Shown piece by piece: positions 22,340 to 35,565 of a stretch of DNA of 64,000 bases (position 1 is its first letter; the number at the start of each line of letters is the position of its first letter). Source of the stretch: Dipylidium caninum. Its lineage: Eukaryota; Platyhelminthes; Cestoda; Cyclophyllidea; Dipylidiidae. The notes beneath the pieces were generated by a model. That model was given only the letters and a program-made list of their open reading frames with translations. It had not been told where the DNA came from and did no database searches. The stretch is from NCBI GenBank assembly GCA_017562135.1, contig QEYB01000003.1, positions 248,001 to 312,000 on the forward strand, read 5' to 3'. Made by a program: the position numbers and the translations under genes.

Positions 22340-25300
22340 CTGCAAGAGTAAAACTTTAATTGTTTTTTTTAGTTCGAATCCCCAAAGTTATCGCAAAATG
22401 AATGCTTCTCACTGGGTGGTGGCCGCGTTTTAACATTTCAGACGTTATTTAGAAAAAAAGGATGCAGTATAGCGAAGAACATCGAGCTCATCAGTAAGGT
22501 ATACTGTTTTACGAAAGCATTGGATAACCTGGAAAGTAATCAAATCTTTCTTGATGTGGTCATTCACATTCAGGCTGCATGGAGACACGGGCAAGTAAGC
22601 ATGTAGGTTTAGTTACTACGTCGAACCTGGTTGTTAACCCCATTTGCCGGTTAAAAAATCAGTGGAAAGATGTAAATTAAATACAAATTAAGTGAAGATG
22701 TCAGGATGCCATTTTGTTCGATCAAGGATTGAAGACAAACGAAGCAGTGAAAACAATTCACGACACGCAAGGTAATGTCGTAAAAGCAAACAAGTGCCAT
22801 AGATGGTCCGAAAAGTTTAAAAGTAGAAACAGGAATCTTCGAGATGTTGGAGGAAAGGTACGACCTCAAAAATTAGATGATGAGAGTCTGAGGGCGAAGG
22901 TGAATTTAAATATTCGTTAAACTAGCATGAAATTATGGCTAAGGGCCGTCTGTTCATGGTCACCAGGTCAGAATCATTTTCATTGTGTAGGAGAAGTGAT
23001 TGGACAGGAAAGTAGGATTCCTCATGAATTCACAGAGGAAGCAGTCGATCAACAGCGCACAATCTGCGCATCTCCTGCCTCTCAGTATAAAACCGTCGTT
23101 TTTGAGACTAAATTTAACTCGAAATGAAAAGTGGATGTTATACAAAATCCTGTATGGAAAAAAACAATGACTTTCTATCGGGAAGCGCTTATGCCAACAC
23201 CAAAACCGTTACTAACAAAAAAGGAATCTTCCTGTTCGTATAATGCGGGAATTTTTAGGCATCATACACTATGAATTGCTGGAACATGGTCAGACCGTTA
23301 CAATCACAGTTCGTAGTGCGCACCTGGGGTGAATAAGAGGAGTTCTCAAAAACGGTCTGTTTTAGTTAATTACGAAATAAATTTCGGCACGATAACGCCA
23401 GGTCTTATACTACAGATATAACACATGAAAAAAATTAAGGAGCGTGGATCATTAGAGCATACAGCAAGAGGTTAAAAACTTTAACAATGTTGATGAAGTG
23501 GTAACGAATTCGGAAAAGTTTTTCAATACAGAGTCGAGAGAGTTTCTCAAAAAAAGAAACGAAACACTGCATACACGCTGACAAAAGGTGTTAGAAAATG
23601 GAAAATATTTTGTTAATTAAGATATAGTATTTCATTAAAATAATGCTTAATGCTAAAGAATTGAATACTTTTTCCGTTACCATGTTTAAAGTTTCTATTT
23701 GGTGTGAAATTTTGTTAGGCACATGTGGAAATGTGGGTGGTAGAATCCAAATGAACTATCTCCATAATACACAAAAAATTCACTGAACGATGACATGAAG
23801 AGGAGTACGTTCGACGTTCCGCAATAACCGGCTAAGAGGAAATAACACCAAAATCAAATCTAATCTAGTTTAATTAATGCAAATGTCAGCACCATTCTAT
23901 TTAAACGTTAGTCTGGTGCAAATAGGCATGTTCTGTGGCAACTCTATTGTTATGCGGCCCTTTCATTTTTTTCAATTGCCGGGATCAAGGTGAGGTGAAC
24001 ACGAAATGTACATAATTAAGGGGTAGATTTACCTCGTAGGGCATATGACGGGGAAAATCTTCGGGGAGATCTTCAGAAAATTCAAGACCAATGGGCTAAG
24101 ACCAAGCTGCAAGTTGAAAGAAAGAACCGAATATTAATGAACGCAAATGCCCAATGTAGGACACTGAACTTTACCAACACAAGCTTGAAAAGTGCAGCTC
24201 TACAAAGACGGTTTATGGCTCGACAAAAAAACGATTCTCCAAATCTACGGTTAAAGCTAACACCAATACAGTCAAAAAGAGATGATGGTTAACTATAAAC
24301 TGATAGGACAAACGGTTACAAAATAGTGCAATATCCAAAATCTAATTAATACAACTGAATAATCTAGAAGAACCAGGTCGAACAAAATGCGCACCCTAAA
24401 ATTTGAACGACCTTCAATCTCTTAGTTAATGCAAATGATGCAGATACGTGAAAGTTACCGAAGAAATTGTTTAAAGACATTATGTTAGACATTAACAGTT
24501 AGCCGTGAGACCTAACTGCTGTCCCAATTAGGACATACAAAGAGTTTCATCTGGACAGATATGAGACACCTTAAATTTGGGGCACACGTACAATACAAGG
24601 ATCGAAGGCACCAGTAGCACTGGTGCAACTAATATCAGTACACCAGGCTCTCCCATCGGTCAGACGCCACAGCAGCCAGGTCTCCAGACACCCAAATACG
24701 AGCTCTCCCTCACGGCATTTTTCGTAAAGCTGAAAGCGGCATTAATAATAACAAGCTTTAGGGGGAGCCAGAACTCAATCAGAAAGTGCAGTGGCAGTTA
24801 TAAAAATAAACCTACATTGGACAGATACCTACGTGTATAAACTACAGATGAGTGCAAACTTGCCGTTAGTACTCTACCGGGCACTTGAAATGGACAGAAA
24901 AGTATTTTAACGTAAACACTATCAGCACAGAATATTCGAAAATATTTATGTCAGATCAATGCTTAAAATTGTGTCCGGAATATTACGAGAACAAGAGGGC
25001 CACTGCATTGAAATGCAATTGAATTGATAATTTTTGAAAATTTTGGTTGAAGATGAACTAACTGTTTCAAAAATATCCTCTTCAAAAAATATATTAAGTT
25101 TGCATACATTTGGGTCCTCAGCAAACATATGTGCAAGTCGGGTAACGGCAAAAATACAGGTAAGTTTGTAGTGCGAAGCCATCTTAAATTTCGTTTTCGG
25201 GCACACTTTATAAAGAAGTTTGCCGCTCCTGTTTAGTGCCTGTAACAAAGTAGAGTATGGTAGGTTTGCAAGTTGTGATTACTATCAAAGAATATGGCAC

Positions 25301-27500
25301 CTTCAGACCAATAAGAAAAGTCATTTCAACTTACTTTAACGAAGTGAGTGCTGTTTCTTTTAGAAGCATAGGCAGAGGCATTGGATTCCTGCCACGTACA
25401 AAGTCGTGTAACAGGCTCTGAAGATTCTCTGAGAATTGCTCAAATAGGCAAAGTTACCTATTCCAAATCAAAAATGTGTTTCGCTGCACTGACAAGCCGA
25501 GACAATAAATACTTGAAGCCCGAATTCCAGCTTCTAACCCAAATTATTTGCAATGCAGCTTACTTCTAACAACTGCCTGTAACAAATCGCACAAAATATT
25601 CCAGCAGACTTCGGGATCTGATGAACTACTTGACATTACTGACTCTGCAAGCTATTTGGCTTTGTTAGACGGACGTTAAATTACGTTAACAAATTTGTCA
25701 TCATAAATTCGAGCGCATGCATGAGTGCTTCCGAAGTCAACTGCGGCTATAAGATTGTGCGTCCAGTTACAATGGTTAGAAGACATAACCTGTAGCAAAG
25801 CGAAACATTTTGTAAATTATTGACAACTCTCTAAGAAGAAAATTGATAAGCGGTGTATAAAATACGGTACATTGGAAACAATGGTTAGATGTACTATTAA
25901 CGTAGCAGTTGATGGGCACGCTCTTCAGCAAAAATTTCACCCACCAATAAGGAAGGCGGAAAAATTGAACAATCTAGTGAGTAACGTAAGTTATTCAAGC
26001 TTGGTTCATTTGGACATTAAGAAACCTAACCCACCCGCAATGTGTAGCAAACGGTCTTTGAAAAGCGACACCATGAAATTTGACCTTCAGACGACATTCC
26101 TCGATAAGTAAAATAAATTTGAAGTGAGTTTTTAATGCTCGTGCACAAAGGAAAGCGAGCTAATGGAATATAAATTATTTGTGAAAATAATGCGAAGGTG
26201 AATACGAATATGCATGTCTTTGGTGATTAACGTCGGATTTCAGCATACCGCGTGTGCGTCATGGGAAATTTGATGACAAAACCGGCAAAACTGTATTTTT
26301 GGCGAATGTTACACTCGTTTAAAAATTTGGTCTATAACGATTATTACGCATGGTGTAGAAAAATACGTTGGACTAAAGTGACTACAAGATCAACCGCATT
26401 TTCATTCATATACGGTTCTAGCTAAACTCAATATTTTCGGATACTCCCATTTTATAACTTCAACGTACTGTGTTGCCAAAAAAAGGAAAAGAACCTCTGG
26501 AGGATATCATTGTTATGCAAAACGAATGTGCTCAAAGATTCTTTTAGAGCCTTTTCCCATTCAGCTGACCCTATGTTGCATAACATTTTTTAGGAGTAAG
26601 CTGAAGTGCACGCGGCTATTAGGTCGCCATTTCATGTAGGAAAATCCTCACTAGTTTTATTCATCTTGTCATTCTCGTAGAGGCAGATGTACAAAATCTT
26701 ATTTATTGTTTACATGAAGGGAAAACTCCATCGGCCGAAAATAAACCGTTAACATAATCTGCGCTCCAGTCAATCTTAAATCACGGCAAATCAGATTTTT
26801 TAAACCTTCTCCTCGTCTGGCTAACCCTATGTCATTATCATAGTCATACAGCCAAAGAAGGTTCTCCACAAGTCCAATGATGGTAAAGAAATTATTTCAT
26901 TTACGATGAACTACTTTCAACCAACAGTACATTACGCTACTCCGTGTAAAGACCACATTCTAACGTTTTGTAGAGATGATGGCCGTCAAATTGCGAGTTT
27001 GGAATAAAATATCGCTTCAAGTACAAAATTTATTTCTTCCTGGAATGTGCTTAGGTTAATAGACAGCTCCTAGGGGTTCTTCTGAGGTTATTCAACGCAA
27101 TCTGCAACCAAAGAGTTACACAGATGTCATTTATGCCATTCTGTAATGAATGTTTAGAATAGCTCCTCCCATCTTCCCTAAACAATTCAAAAGACATCGA
27201 TATTGCCTCCTTTAGACGGAATTCATTTCCCGTTCACCATAAATTAGGTGATATATTTATATAATAACCTACTAATTTCTAACGGCAAGGTATACTTAAT
27301 TTGAATGGTCAGTCCGAACCAAACAATTCCAAAGAAGAAAGCTGATTATCCACACAGGAAATAATTAGTTATTATAGATGCACTATTCTTGAAGTGGGAC
27401 TTGACCAAAATCAGATCTGCAATGATGTAGAGAAGATTATTACATGGATAAGTATTAATTCTTAATTCGGAGGGTCCGCAATTCGTAAGACAACTTTAAA
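22340..27500. other. AT-rich region with transposon relic, otherwise no gene
   Basis: Contains the mariner relic at 22.69-23.62 kb. Elsewhere only short frames occur. A frame at 24577-24840 with a Thr/Gly/Pro/Gln-rich stretch is not recognisable. If the GK5-like gene keeps its usual N terminus, its missing 5' exons should be in this stretch or further right. Confidence 0.4.
22690..23619 (+). mobile_element. Decayed mariner (Tc1/mariner) transposase
   Basis: Mariner-family transposase traced through several frames. Order: first helix-turn-helix near 22.70-22.86 kb (FDQGLKTNEAVKTIHDT, HRWSEKFKSRNRNL); the linker and second HTH (PHEFTEEAVDQQRTICAS, about 23.01-23.08 kb); the first catalytic block, read as RNEKWMLY where GDEKW is expected; PTPKP; IIHYELLEHGQTVTI; the second catalytic block FRHDNARSYT (about 23.37-23.41 kb); and the C terminus (NFNNVDEV, KVLENGKYFVN). 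The HDNA aspartate is kept, the GDE aspartate is asparagine, and the third catalytic block (SPDLAPSDYHLF type) is absent, as if deleted. At least three frameshifts and in-frame stops occur, including a Trp-to-stop before QKVLENG. I found no convincing terminal inverted repeats. It is an inactive relic. Confidence 0.88.
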
Positions 27501-27599
27501 ATTTGACAAAGTCGACTGGTTATCACTGGATTCAAAGGTGTCTCATCGGCTTGAGAAATGACCAGGGCTTACCGGATCTACGTCATACTATTTTCCTTC

Positions 27600-29103
27600 G
27601 AGGCATCTCCCTCAGAACATCCAACTTTTCCTCTTACCAGATCCTAATGCATTTGTTCATATTTCAAGTTACAACAAGAGATAAAGCAAATTTGCGCTTC
27701 GCAAAATTTCCGTTCGCCGGTAAAGTGACCGGTTTCAGGCCCAGGGTTAATCCTTCCGATTACCGTTTTATTCAAAAGGTTGCTGGCATCGCAGCGCGCC
27801 ATCGGGGTTTGTGGGTGACTATTGATATTCACCTATTTCCAGTATGTAAACACTTTCTACTTCCTTTCCATATGAAAATTGATGAAATTTTGTCTTTTGC
27901 AGTTGTTTTAAATTTGCTTTCCTGTGGATAGTTCGGAAATCGAAGTTTTCACTTAAGTCTTCAATGAAATCCTTATTTGATATTTTGAAATGAAGTGAAC
28001 TTTAGTATTTGAAAGACAAGATCAGGGAAAATATGAGTGTGGCAAGCTTATTGAATCATCGAGCACATAAGTTATATTTTGCATGGAGAAATGGACTAGT
28101 GATGACTGAAGAACACTAAACGAATCCATAGAGGAATAATTTAAACTGGTACGATGAACTCCGAATTTTAATTTTTCCTGCAATTACATAGCCCGCACCT
28201 GTCATACTCTCATATCACTGATTATGTTGCTGTTGTAGGACACTGGGTTGCTCACCACCGCAAGCACAATTTTAACGGCTGTTGCAAAGGACGATGGTCT
28301 GGATGGAATTCCATTTAGACCAGTTACAGAGGGGTCGTTTTTTAAACTCATTCATTTAACCGTTTCGAATCAATCTTCGAAAGGGCTGCAAGTGTGTCGC
28401 CTCACTCCTTCAAGCAATAGCATTTTGAAAATCCTTAAATTAAAGCAAATATAAACTGAAGAGCTTCTTTGCACAGGCCACGAGATAAGCAACTGAAACA
28501 GCTGCAGTTTTTTCCTTACATTCACACTGAATTAAAAACAGTCATTGAAAACTACATAACTTTGGTGCCACGTTTCTATTGTGGACTGTGTGGCCCACTT
28601 ATTGGCACTCACCTTTTGAGATGATGCAAATACCCGTCGCCTATTTGCAAGCGGCTTAGACATACCTCCAAGATTGTCTTTTAACCACAGTTTCCCTCCT
28701 CCATGTCAACAATAGGTGTTTCTTCTGCTCTTTTAACCTTTGGAATTAGTAGCATTTCTCCAATCTTTGGTTCCATTGGCAATTGAAAGCAAGACTTGAC
28801 ACGTGCATGAGACCCCTTAACTCTGGCGTGAGGTCAGCAAAATGATTCCGCGGATGGGTAACTGTCACCGTATCATCACATTTGACGCATATCGCCAAGA
28901 AGTTGCTTCAAGCGATGAAATCCAAAGCTCAGCTTCTTCTTATTGTGACTGGTTATGAGACTGTTCATGTCTTCGAGGCCTTAATAAAAGAAATTGACAG
29001 CCGCATATTCTACACACTTATTGTCCTCGGAGGGACATTTAAATCTAGTCAAATTTTTATTTTGACTCCCACTCAAGGCTTTCACATCGCAACACGCCGC
29101 TGA
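27600..29103 (+). other. Unassigned open frames, possibly exons of one gene
   Basis: Three plus-strand stretches look more protein-like than chance: about 27660-27840 (FRPRVNPSDYRFIQKVAGIA then RHRGLWVTIDI), about 28238-28454 (beginning GLLTTASTILTAVAKDDGL) and about 28487-28610 (KQLQFFPYIHTELKTVIENY). The first two start after plausible acceptors (TTTCAAG, TTGTAG). A further frame at 28882-29103 is hydrophobic in its middle. No domain is recognised and donors are not certain, so neither a gene model nor a function can be given. Confidence 0.3.
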
Positions 29104-30950
29104 CCAGAAAGTCCTTTCCTCATTCATTCCCTTTGAAAGAGGCCCCATGGCAAATTGAATTCAATACTGTCACGTAGTGGGTTCCCAATAATTCATTTAT
29201 AAGGCGAAAGTAAATTTTTAGATATGCATATGCGGACGACATTCTGGCCTAGTATTCTAAGGCGAATGTTTAGTCTTTCACTAGCTCGCTTTGATAAACT
29301 GTGCTCGCAAATTGTTTAAGTTTTGAACTACATAAAAGGAACAGTTATTAAAATAATTCTTATTGCTGACCTTTGTAACCTGAAAAGGCGTAAATGTCAT
29401 TAAGCTAGGTTACTCATCTCGATGATCCGTAGATGTCCTAACAGTTCAATTGGTTTTAATGTGCCAGAAAATCTCACGCAGACTATGTCGGCCTCTCGAC
29501 CTTTCTAAATGTCTATGTCTGGGTAGGTAGGGCAACTGTATCACTTGGGTTGTACTAATAATACTTTGAAATATTGAATAAAAAGTGGGAAATGTACGTT
29601 CCTTCCATCGGAAGGATTGGCCGATTTCGAGAGAGAAACGGAGCTGTAGGCAGTTATGAACATCACTCCCACCATAAATATTCCACACACTTCGAAAGAG
29701 CCATGGCACCCTCTGTTCACGATAATTTAGTGCAAACAGAGAAGAGCCTCGACTAAACGACCGCCCATGCTTGCAAATTTCACTTAAATTAAAATTGCCA
29801 TCGGTCGAATGTTCGAAGCCTTGCCACTTTGTTCCAGTCCTACCGCCACACGAGGCATTAGAGAGGAATAGTGAGAGAGGAATGACTACTCCGTTCTTAC
29901 TTCAAGAATTTAAAATGAGTTTGATAATTTTGACATACGCCGACGTTTGACCTGAAGGTCTTGTACCACCTTTCCGGACGAAGTAAGTGCCAGGCTCGCA
30001 GTTTGTTAACAGATAGCATGACGCGAAAGCCATTTGAATAATGCATAACGAAAGCTCAATACAGAGACATTGCTTAAAGTTAAATATGTATGTCAATGCA
30101 CAAATTCTGCGTCATTCGTTCAATCGTTAATAACGTTTAATCAGAACCACTTAACATAACTTAAGGGCCACGATAATGACAGAATCTCCACGCTTATTTT
30201 TGGCAAGAAAGTTTTAAAGCGGACTAGTTTACTCACCTTCTGGTTATAAACCAGCTTTGCCACAAAGCCACGTCCACAACACCAAAGCAAACACACACGA
30301 CTGTTGCTGAGAAAAGTACCAGAATTTGTCAATGGCGACAGTGCACAATGAGAGCATTTGAATTCGAATATATGTGGTGATGCACTGAAACATGTCACAA
30401 ACTAACTTCTAACCGCTGAAAATCAACATGGACCTCTCCTGCACGGGTAGAGTTCTCATCGTTTGCTAATTAAACATCGGCAGTCATTCGATTATGGACT
30501 TGCGATCATTGTAAGGGCTTTTGACTTGGATCATTTGTATAAAATCCTTTTATGAAATATCTCCCTTTCCCCGACACAACGGGAACTAGAGCCTACCCAT
30601 TCTTTTTATCTTACTCAAGATATCTCCCGTGACACAAAATACACATCGAATAGTCTTCTTTTCCACGCTGCAGACCTGCACAAAGATTAGGCTCAGCGAA
30701 TCCTCCTTTCATGTATTCCATCTCAAAACCACAATTAATATCCGTTTGGGCTCAGACATGCTAAGGTACTAAAAACCTCAATCATATGAGAGTAAATCCT
30801 GCGTAAATACAATGCTAAGTCAGCGGAATTGGACATAATTATACAAATACCTGAGGTAAACAAAACACTCCCACAGGAGCAATTGGACAAAGGAAAACGA
30901 GGCTCAGCACAGTAAGACATATATTTTTTGTGAAATAGAAATTTAATGGA
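29104..30950. other. No gene recognised
   Basis: Short frames only. The right end must hold the 3' UTR of the SLC43-like gene; ATTAAA on the minus strand (30942-30947), 3 nt past its stop, is a weak poly(A) candidate. Confidence 0.5.
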
Positions 30951-32657
30951 CTATGCATAGTTGCGAAATTTTCTCCAAGATAGGACCCCTTTCACAATAA
31001 TAGTTACCGGGACCGCTCCCATAATTGGTACGAAAAAGAAGCTGATCGTATTTGCAGTATTAACCGAGGTTGAGAGTAGGAGGTACTGAATGCACGAGAA
31101 AACACCTGCGACAGATCCACTGATTCCGTAAAGTGTACCAAATTGTTCGATCGGAAAAGCAGTCATGATGAAGGAGCTGATAGTGCTGAAAATAAAGCCG
31201 CGCATCACTACGAGGATGATGTAGTTAACATAGTACACCTCCACAAGAGGGATAAACACTAGAGTGCTAAGAATAGCTGCGGTTATGGTGACAATGAGCA
31301 TATTTACTGCGTGCGGACAAAGTCTAAGCCAGAACACAGAATTTCTGGCGTCAATGTCCAGACAAGAGGTCAGAAATGGTTGGATTTTCGCTCGAAGGCA
31401 ATCAATAGTGTAACCGCATGCCATTCCTGTAAGAATTCCACCGACCAGTACAAAGGAAAGGATTTGAGTCAAGTGATGTTGTGTGGCCGGCTGATCAGGG
31501 AAGTGATATTCGGTGAGGATACTAAACTGTGTAAGGAAGAAGTTGAAGCGAACCAGTGCGAAGGAGAAGTAAATTGTGACGAGAATGAAGGGAAATGAAC
31601 GTAATGAGGTTAAGACTGTCGGGTAGTAACTGCGAAGAATATCAGACACATGTTCGTCTTGTGTCGGTAAATTTGAAATCGACTTATCTCCGTTTTTGTC
31701 CGTATCGCCAGACTGGGAATAGAGAGAAAAGAAATGCAATGCGAAAAAAATATGATATGTATTATTAGCTCACGTACACCCTGATGCAAAAAGTTTGGTA
31801 AAGTCATAAAAGAAAAAGAGGCCGAGAACAGATTGAAGGCAAAAGCCATCAAATATTAATTCTTCTGTGATTGTTACGAGCTGCTTAACTTTTAAAATTA
31901 TTGCAGCAAAATTTCACCTGAAAAACCCGAAAAATTTTACTACTACTTTTTGTGGATTTGCACGGAAATCTAAAATTGCTTACTTGAGAGGAAGTAATGG
32001 GCTTCTCGTAAAGAATACTTGACATATCAGAGAGCCGGTACGTAGCAATGAAGAGACTGCTGAAAGTGTTCAATGCCAAACCGATCCCAGCAAGTAGAAA
32101 AAAAGTGAGTTTGTATGAGAAACCAACGTCGTAAGCCAGTGCAAAAAAAGCAAAAACTGAAGAGGCCGCGTCATAGGAGCCGGTTATAAGCGCTAGAACG
32201 AAAACTGAAGTTTTCGTAAAAAGTCTAGAAAAGGCGAAATTGCAGATGAGGCCTGCCATGCCGCCAACGCAGACGAAAGAGCCGGCGGGAAATATTAGCC
32301 ATGACTTGGAACTACTAGCTAGTCCAAAAAGGACCGCTCCAACAGAGAAAAGTACAGAAGCACTGAACTTCATAATACGAAGACCCAAACGGTCTACGAG
32401 AAAGCCGACAACGAAGAGCAGAGACATTTGCGTTACCATGTATGTGATGAATGCATAACCATACATGGCCGACTGATCAGCGCATTCAGTAACATTTTCG
32501 TTACAAAGTTGACGATAGATGCCTTCCTTTTTGAGAACAGGAATAAGTGCATTGAAGCCATAAATGATGCCGCCGAAAAATAGCATCTCTACCGTGCCAA
32601 AAATGACGGATAGGGTCTGTCGCAAACGCAGTGGCAAGAGTAAGTCCAGTTTCTTGC
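30951..32657 (-). CDS. SLC43A3: SLC43-family major facilitator transporter (5' exon missing)
   Basis: Multi-pass plasma-membrane transporter of the SLC43 family (LAT3/LAT4 amino-acid carriers and the EEG1/SLC43A3 purine carrier). Two large exons: 32657-31984 (224 codons plus 2 nt) and 31712-30951 (254 codons including stop); the splice joins ITSSQ to SGDTDKNGDK in phase 0. The first exon encodes TM1-6, including VEMLFFGGIIYGF, the loop with two cysteines (LCNENVTECADQ), DRLGLRIMKFSASVLF (MFS DRxGxR-type signature) and the family hallmark GSYDAASSVF. The second encodes the cytoplasmic loop and TM7-12, with FPIEQFGTLYGISGS near the C terminus. No ATG precedes TM1 in the first exon, so a small upstream exon supplies the start. 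Substrate is inferred only at family level. Confidence 0.88.
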
Positions 32658-35565
32658 CTGAAATAAATAAGGAATCAGAAAAGTTAATTTCTAAATAAAG
32701 GGGGATTTGCAAGACGACGAAGTCATTGTACTCAGAAGACGAAAGTGCTTAGTAAAGTGCATAGTTGAAAGCTATGCCGCTTAAAAATGGAGTAACTTAA
32801 CAACCGTAATATTTAAATAAGGATGTCTTACGTACAAAGAAACTAGTGCTGTGGTTTCGGCAACCAAATAGAAAATCAATGGGCTACAAGCAAACACTGA
32901 AAAATTGTTAGCGTAACAGAAAACCGATTGAAATTTACAGGAAGTATGCGCAGTAAATCTACAATATGACTCACAGAGACTCATAGTCGACCTCGTATAA
33001 CCGATGGAATACGAAAACGTGCGTGGATTGCAGTCTAGATGAAGAATTACTAAATTCGTGAGATCAAGCAAGCGATTATCCAGTAGTGCTGAACCAAATA
33101 ACTCTGGAACCTTTAACTTCTTACCATTCTTATAATGGATTAACCCTTTCGTGAAATTGTTTTTGGAAGCCGTCAGACGTTTATTGGTAATTAAATTACA
33201 AGCTATTTGATGAATTTGTTGTTTCTGCTCTTTGGCATAACGACATTTGTTTGGGCTGCGCCGAGAGTGGTATAGCGTACAATACTTCTGATGCACTTCA
33301 CTTACAAAATTTGGAGAAATCAGTTTTCACCTTAACCGTTTCCACTCCATCCTCAATTTTCAAAACATATCGTCGCCTCATGCTGACGTGATAGATAAGG
33401 AATGAACACCATTTAGTAATTGAGCATTCCACTTTACATATCACATAATGCAAGTTAACCACTTTCGTCATTAAATCTCTGGATAGGAAATTTACATGTA
33501 CAACGTATCATCGAGAAGACTACTTTATGGACGTAGTAGGATTACTCTTTCTGAGATCAGAAGGGTCCACTGTGCTCAGATTTATAACGTGGCCGCACTT
33601 TCTAACCTCTCCTCGGCGCAGCATGTTCATCACTACGACTCCTTTTGGTGTACTTTTGGCTCATTCATTGCCGAATTACAAGTTTGCTCTACCATAATCG
33701 ACTCCGCACCCTGAGTAATATAAGCAATCATTTAGGTCTAGATAATATATAAAAAGAGCAGAGCCGGTCCACAAAAATTAGTTATGAAACCTAGGAATGG
33801 GGTTTTCCGTTTAGTCTGTGTCCAGTTGCGCTCGAAATTCCTATATATACATTTTAACGGTATTCTTCTTACGCATTTGGGAAAAATTTCCAGTGTTTTT
33901 GTTGCACTTTTATTTTATCCGCTTTTGCCTAAACAAGATGGTATCAAAAATGGATTTTTAATTACTTTTCTTGTGCGTGTTCTAATCGATTCATAGCGCA
34001 GCCGAACAATCTTCGAGGAGCATTAAGGAGGCATTACAAGGTGGACGCACTGCTCAAAAAATGCTGAGTTTTGGTTCTAAAACTTTTGTTTCGGAAATCT
34101 GAGTATTATCAAGGGGCTCCGACGAAGATCACAGGCACATGTTAGTAAAGAGATGAAATGAAGGATGATGGCGGAACGTGGCAGAATTTGATCCACCCAC
34201 AACTATTAATAAAAGTAAATCTAAACTAGGAACTGGCCATCCATACCCATGTGTAAAAACACCTGCGTACAATAAATGATAATATTAAAAATTTGGACTC
34301 ATGTGTCTGCCGTACAAACTGCCGCAAATGCTGATAACCGCCTGACCACGCGAGCAAGTACGCATCTTTTTTCCTTCGCAATACGCGATTGCCACCATTT
34401 TCATCAAATCATCACTTGTGATGGAAAGTGAATTTTGCATGGTGCTCGAAGAAGATCAAGCAAATGGGGAGATAATACACCCCTCAGCCGAAATTTCTTC
34501 AACCAAAAAATTACGGTCAGTATATGGTGGATTGCTCAAGGAGTGATCCATTGCTCACTTCTGTGGCCGCGTAGAAGCATAACAGCGGCGGCGCCCCATT
34601 GCGTGAAATTGATACAATGCATGAGAAGCTTATGAAGGAAAACAATCAGAATTGCTCAGTCGGTATGACGCAATATTGCTGCACAGAGCACGACGACGAC
34701 ATATAGCTTCAATTGCTGATGACAAATGAAATATCTCAACAATATGATATTATCACATCCTCCTTCTAATCACGAACTATTTTTAAGGGAAAGAATACAA
34801 TAAATGAAGGGATACTGTGACAGAATTTGAGTCGTTTATTCACCTTAGAAATAGATTTTCCTCAAGAAGGCAAATTCACTCGCTCAATCGGTAGAAAGTC
34901 TTTAATGCCATTGGCAATTACTTCGGTTGAATATAATAAATTTGTTGAAACACTGCACTGGTTTTCTGCTTATACTCAACGCTCTTTTCATAGTGTAGAT
35001 ATCTGGTTCGCTAATGTCATTCGCACGCAAAATATTCCGAACCTAAGATGTTATATCGAACGTATCCCACAAAAAGTAAGGAATATTTCAAGTCATGTTT
35101 TACCACAAAAGCGCCATGCCATGTGAGGAGGTAACCTAGAATTATCACTTCGTACGGAGCCAAATAAGTTACAAACCATCATAAATGGTTGACGCACCAA
35201 GTTTTACCGAGCTTAACAAAGGTTAGGGGACTGAAAAGTCTGTGACACAGATTGCTGAGAGAAGAGTCACATCGTAATTCATATGTCTGATAGCAGTGAG
35301 TTGAATTTCAGATCCATGGCTTCAACTATATCCTTGTTAAACTTGGCCTCGTTTAAAGATTTTTCATCCTTCCATTGCTTTTGCGAAGTGCTTATCTAAG
35401 AAGGCAGAAAAATTACTTGATACTCAGGAACAATCATTTAACTCTGAGACGTTGGCGAGTTAGTCTGTATCCCTGCTCTATTCCTGTGCCGAAGCTTTCT
35501 ATACATGCCTTCCTACAAAGCGGCCTTGTCCATTATTCGGCCTCCACGCCTATGCGAAAAGAGTA
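32658..35565. other. No gene recognised
   Basis: Should contain the first exon and promoter of the SLC43-like gene (minus strand) and the 3' UTR of COPB1. A plus-strand frame at 34827-35126 (99 codons) has no recognisable domain. The minus-strand frame at 32781-33296 also shows none. Confidence 0.45.

Noticed and set aside
22369..22381. tRNA B-box-like AGTTCGAATCC
   Set aside because: No A box or cloverleaf fits around it; it sits just upstream of a GK5-like exon.
27600..27840. KICS2 (KICSTOR subunit)-like segment around AKFPF and NPSDYRF
   Set aside because: The likeness is limited to short, weak matches with a different spacer, and the following exons do not match that family.
31311..31598. 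95-codon plus-strand frame
   Set aside because: Antisense to the SLC43-like transporter exon.
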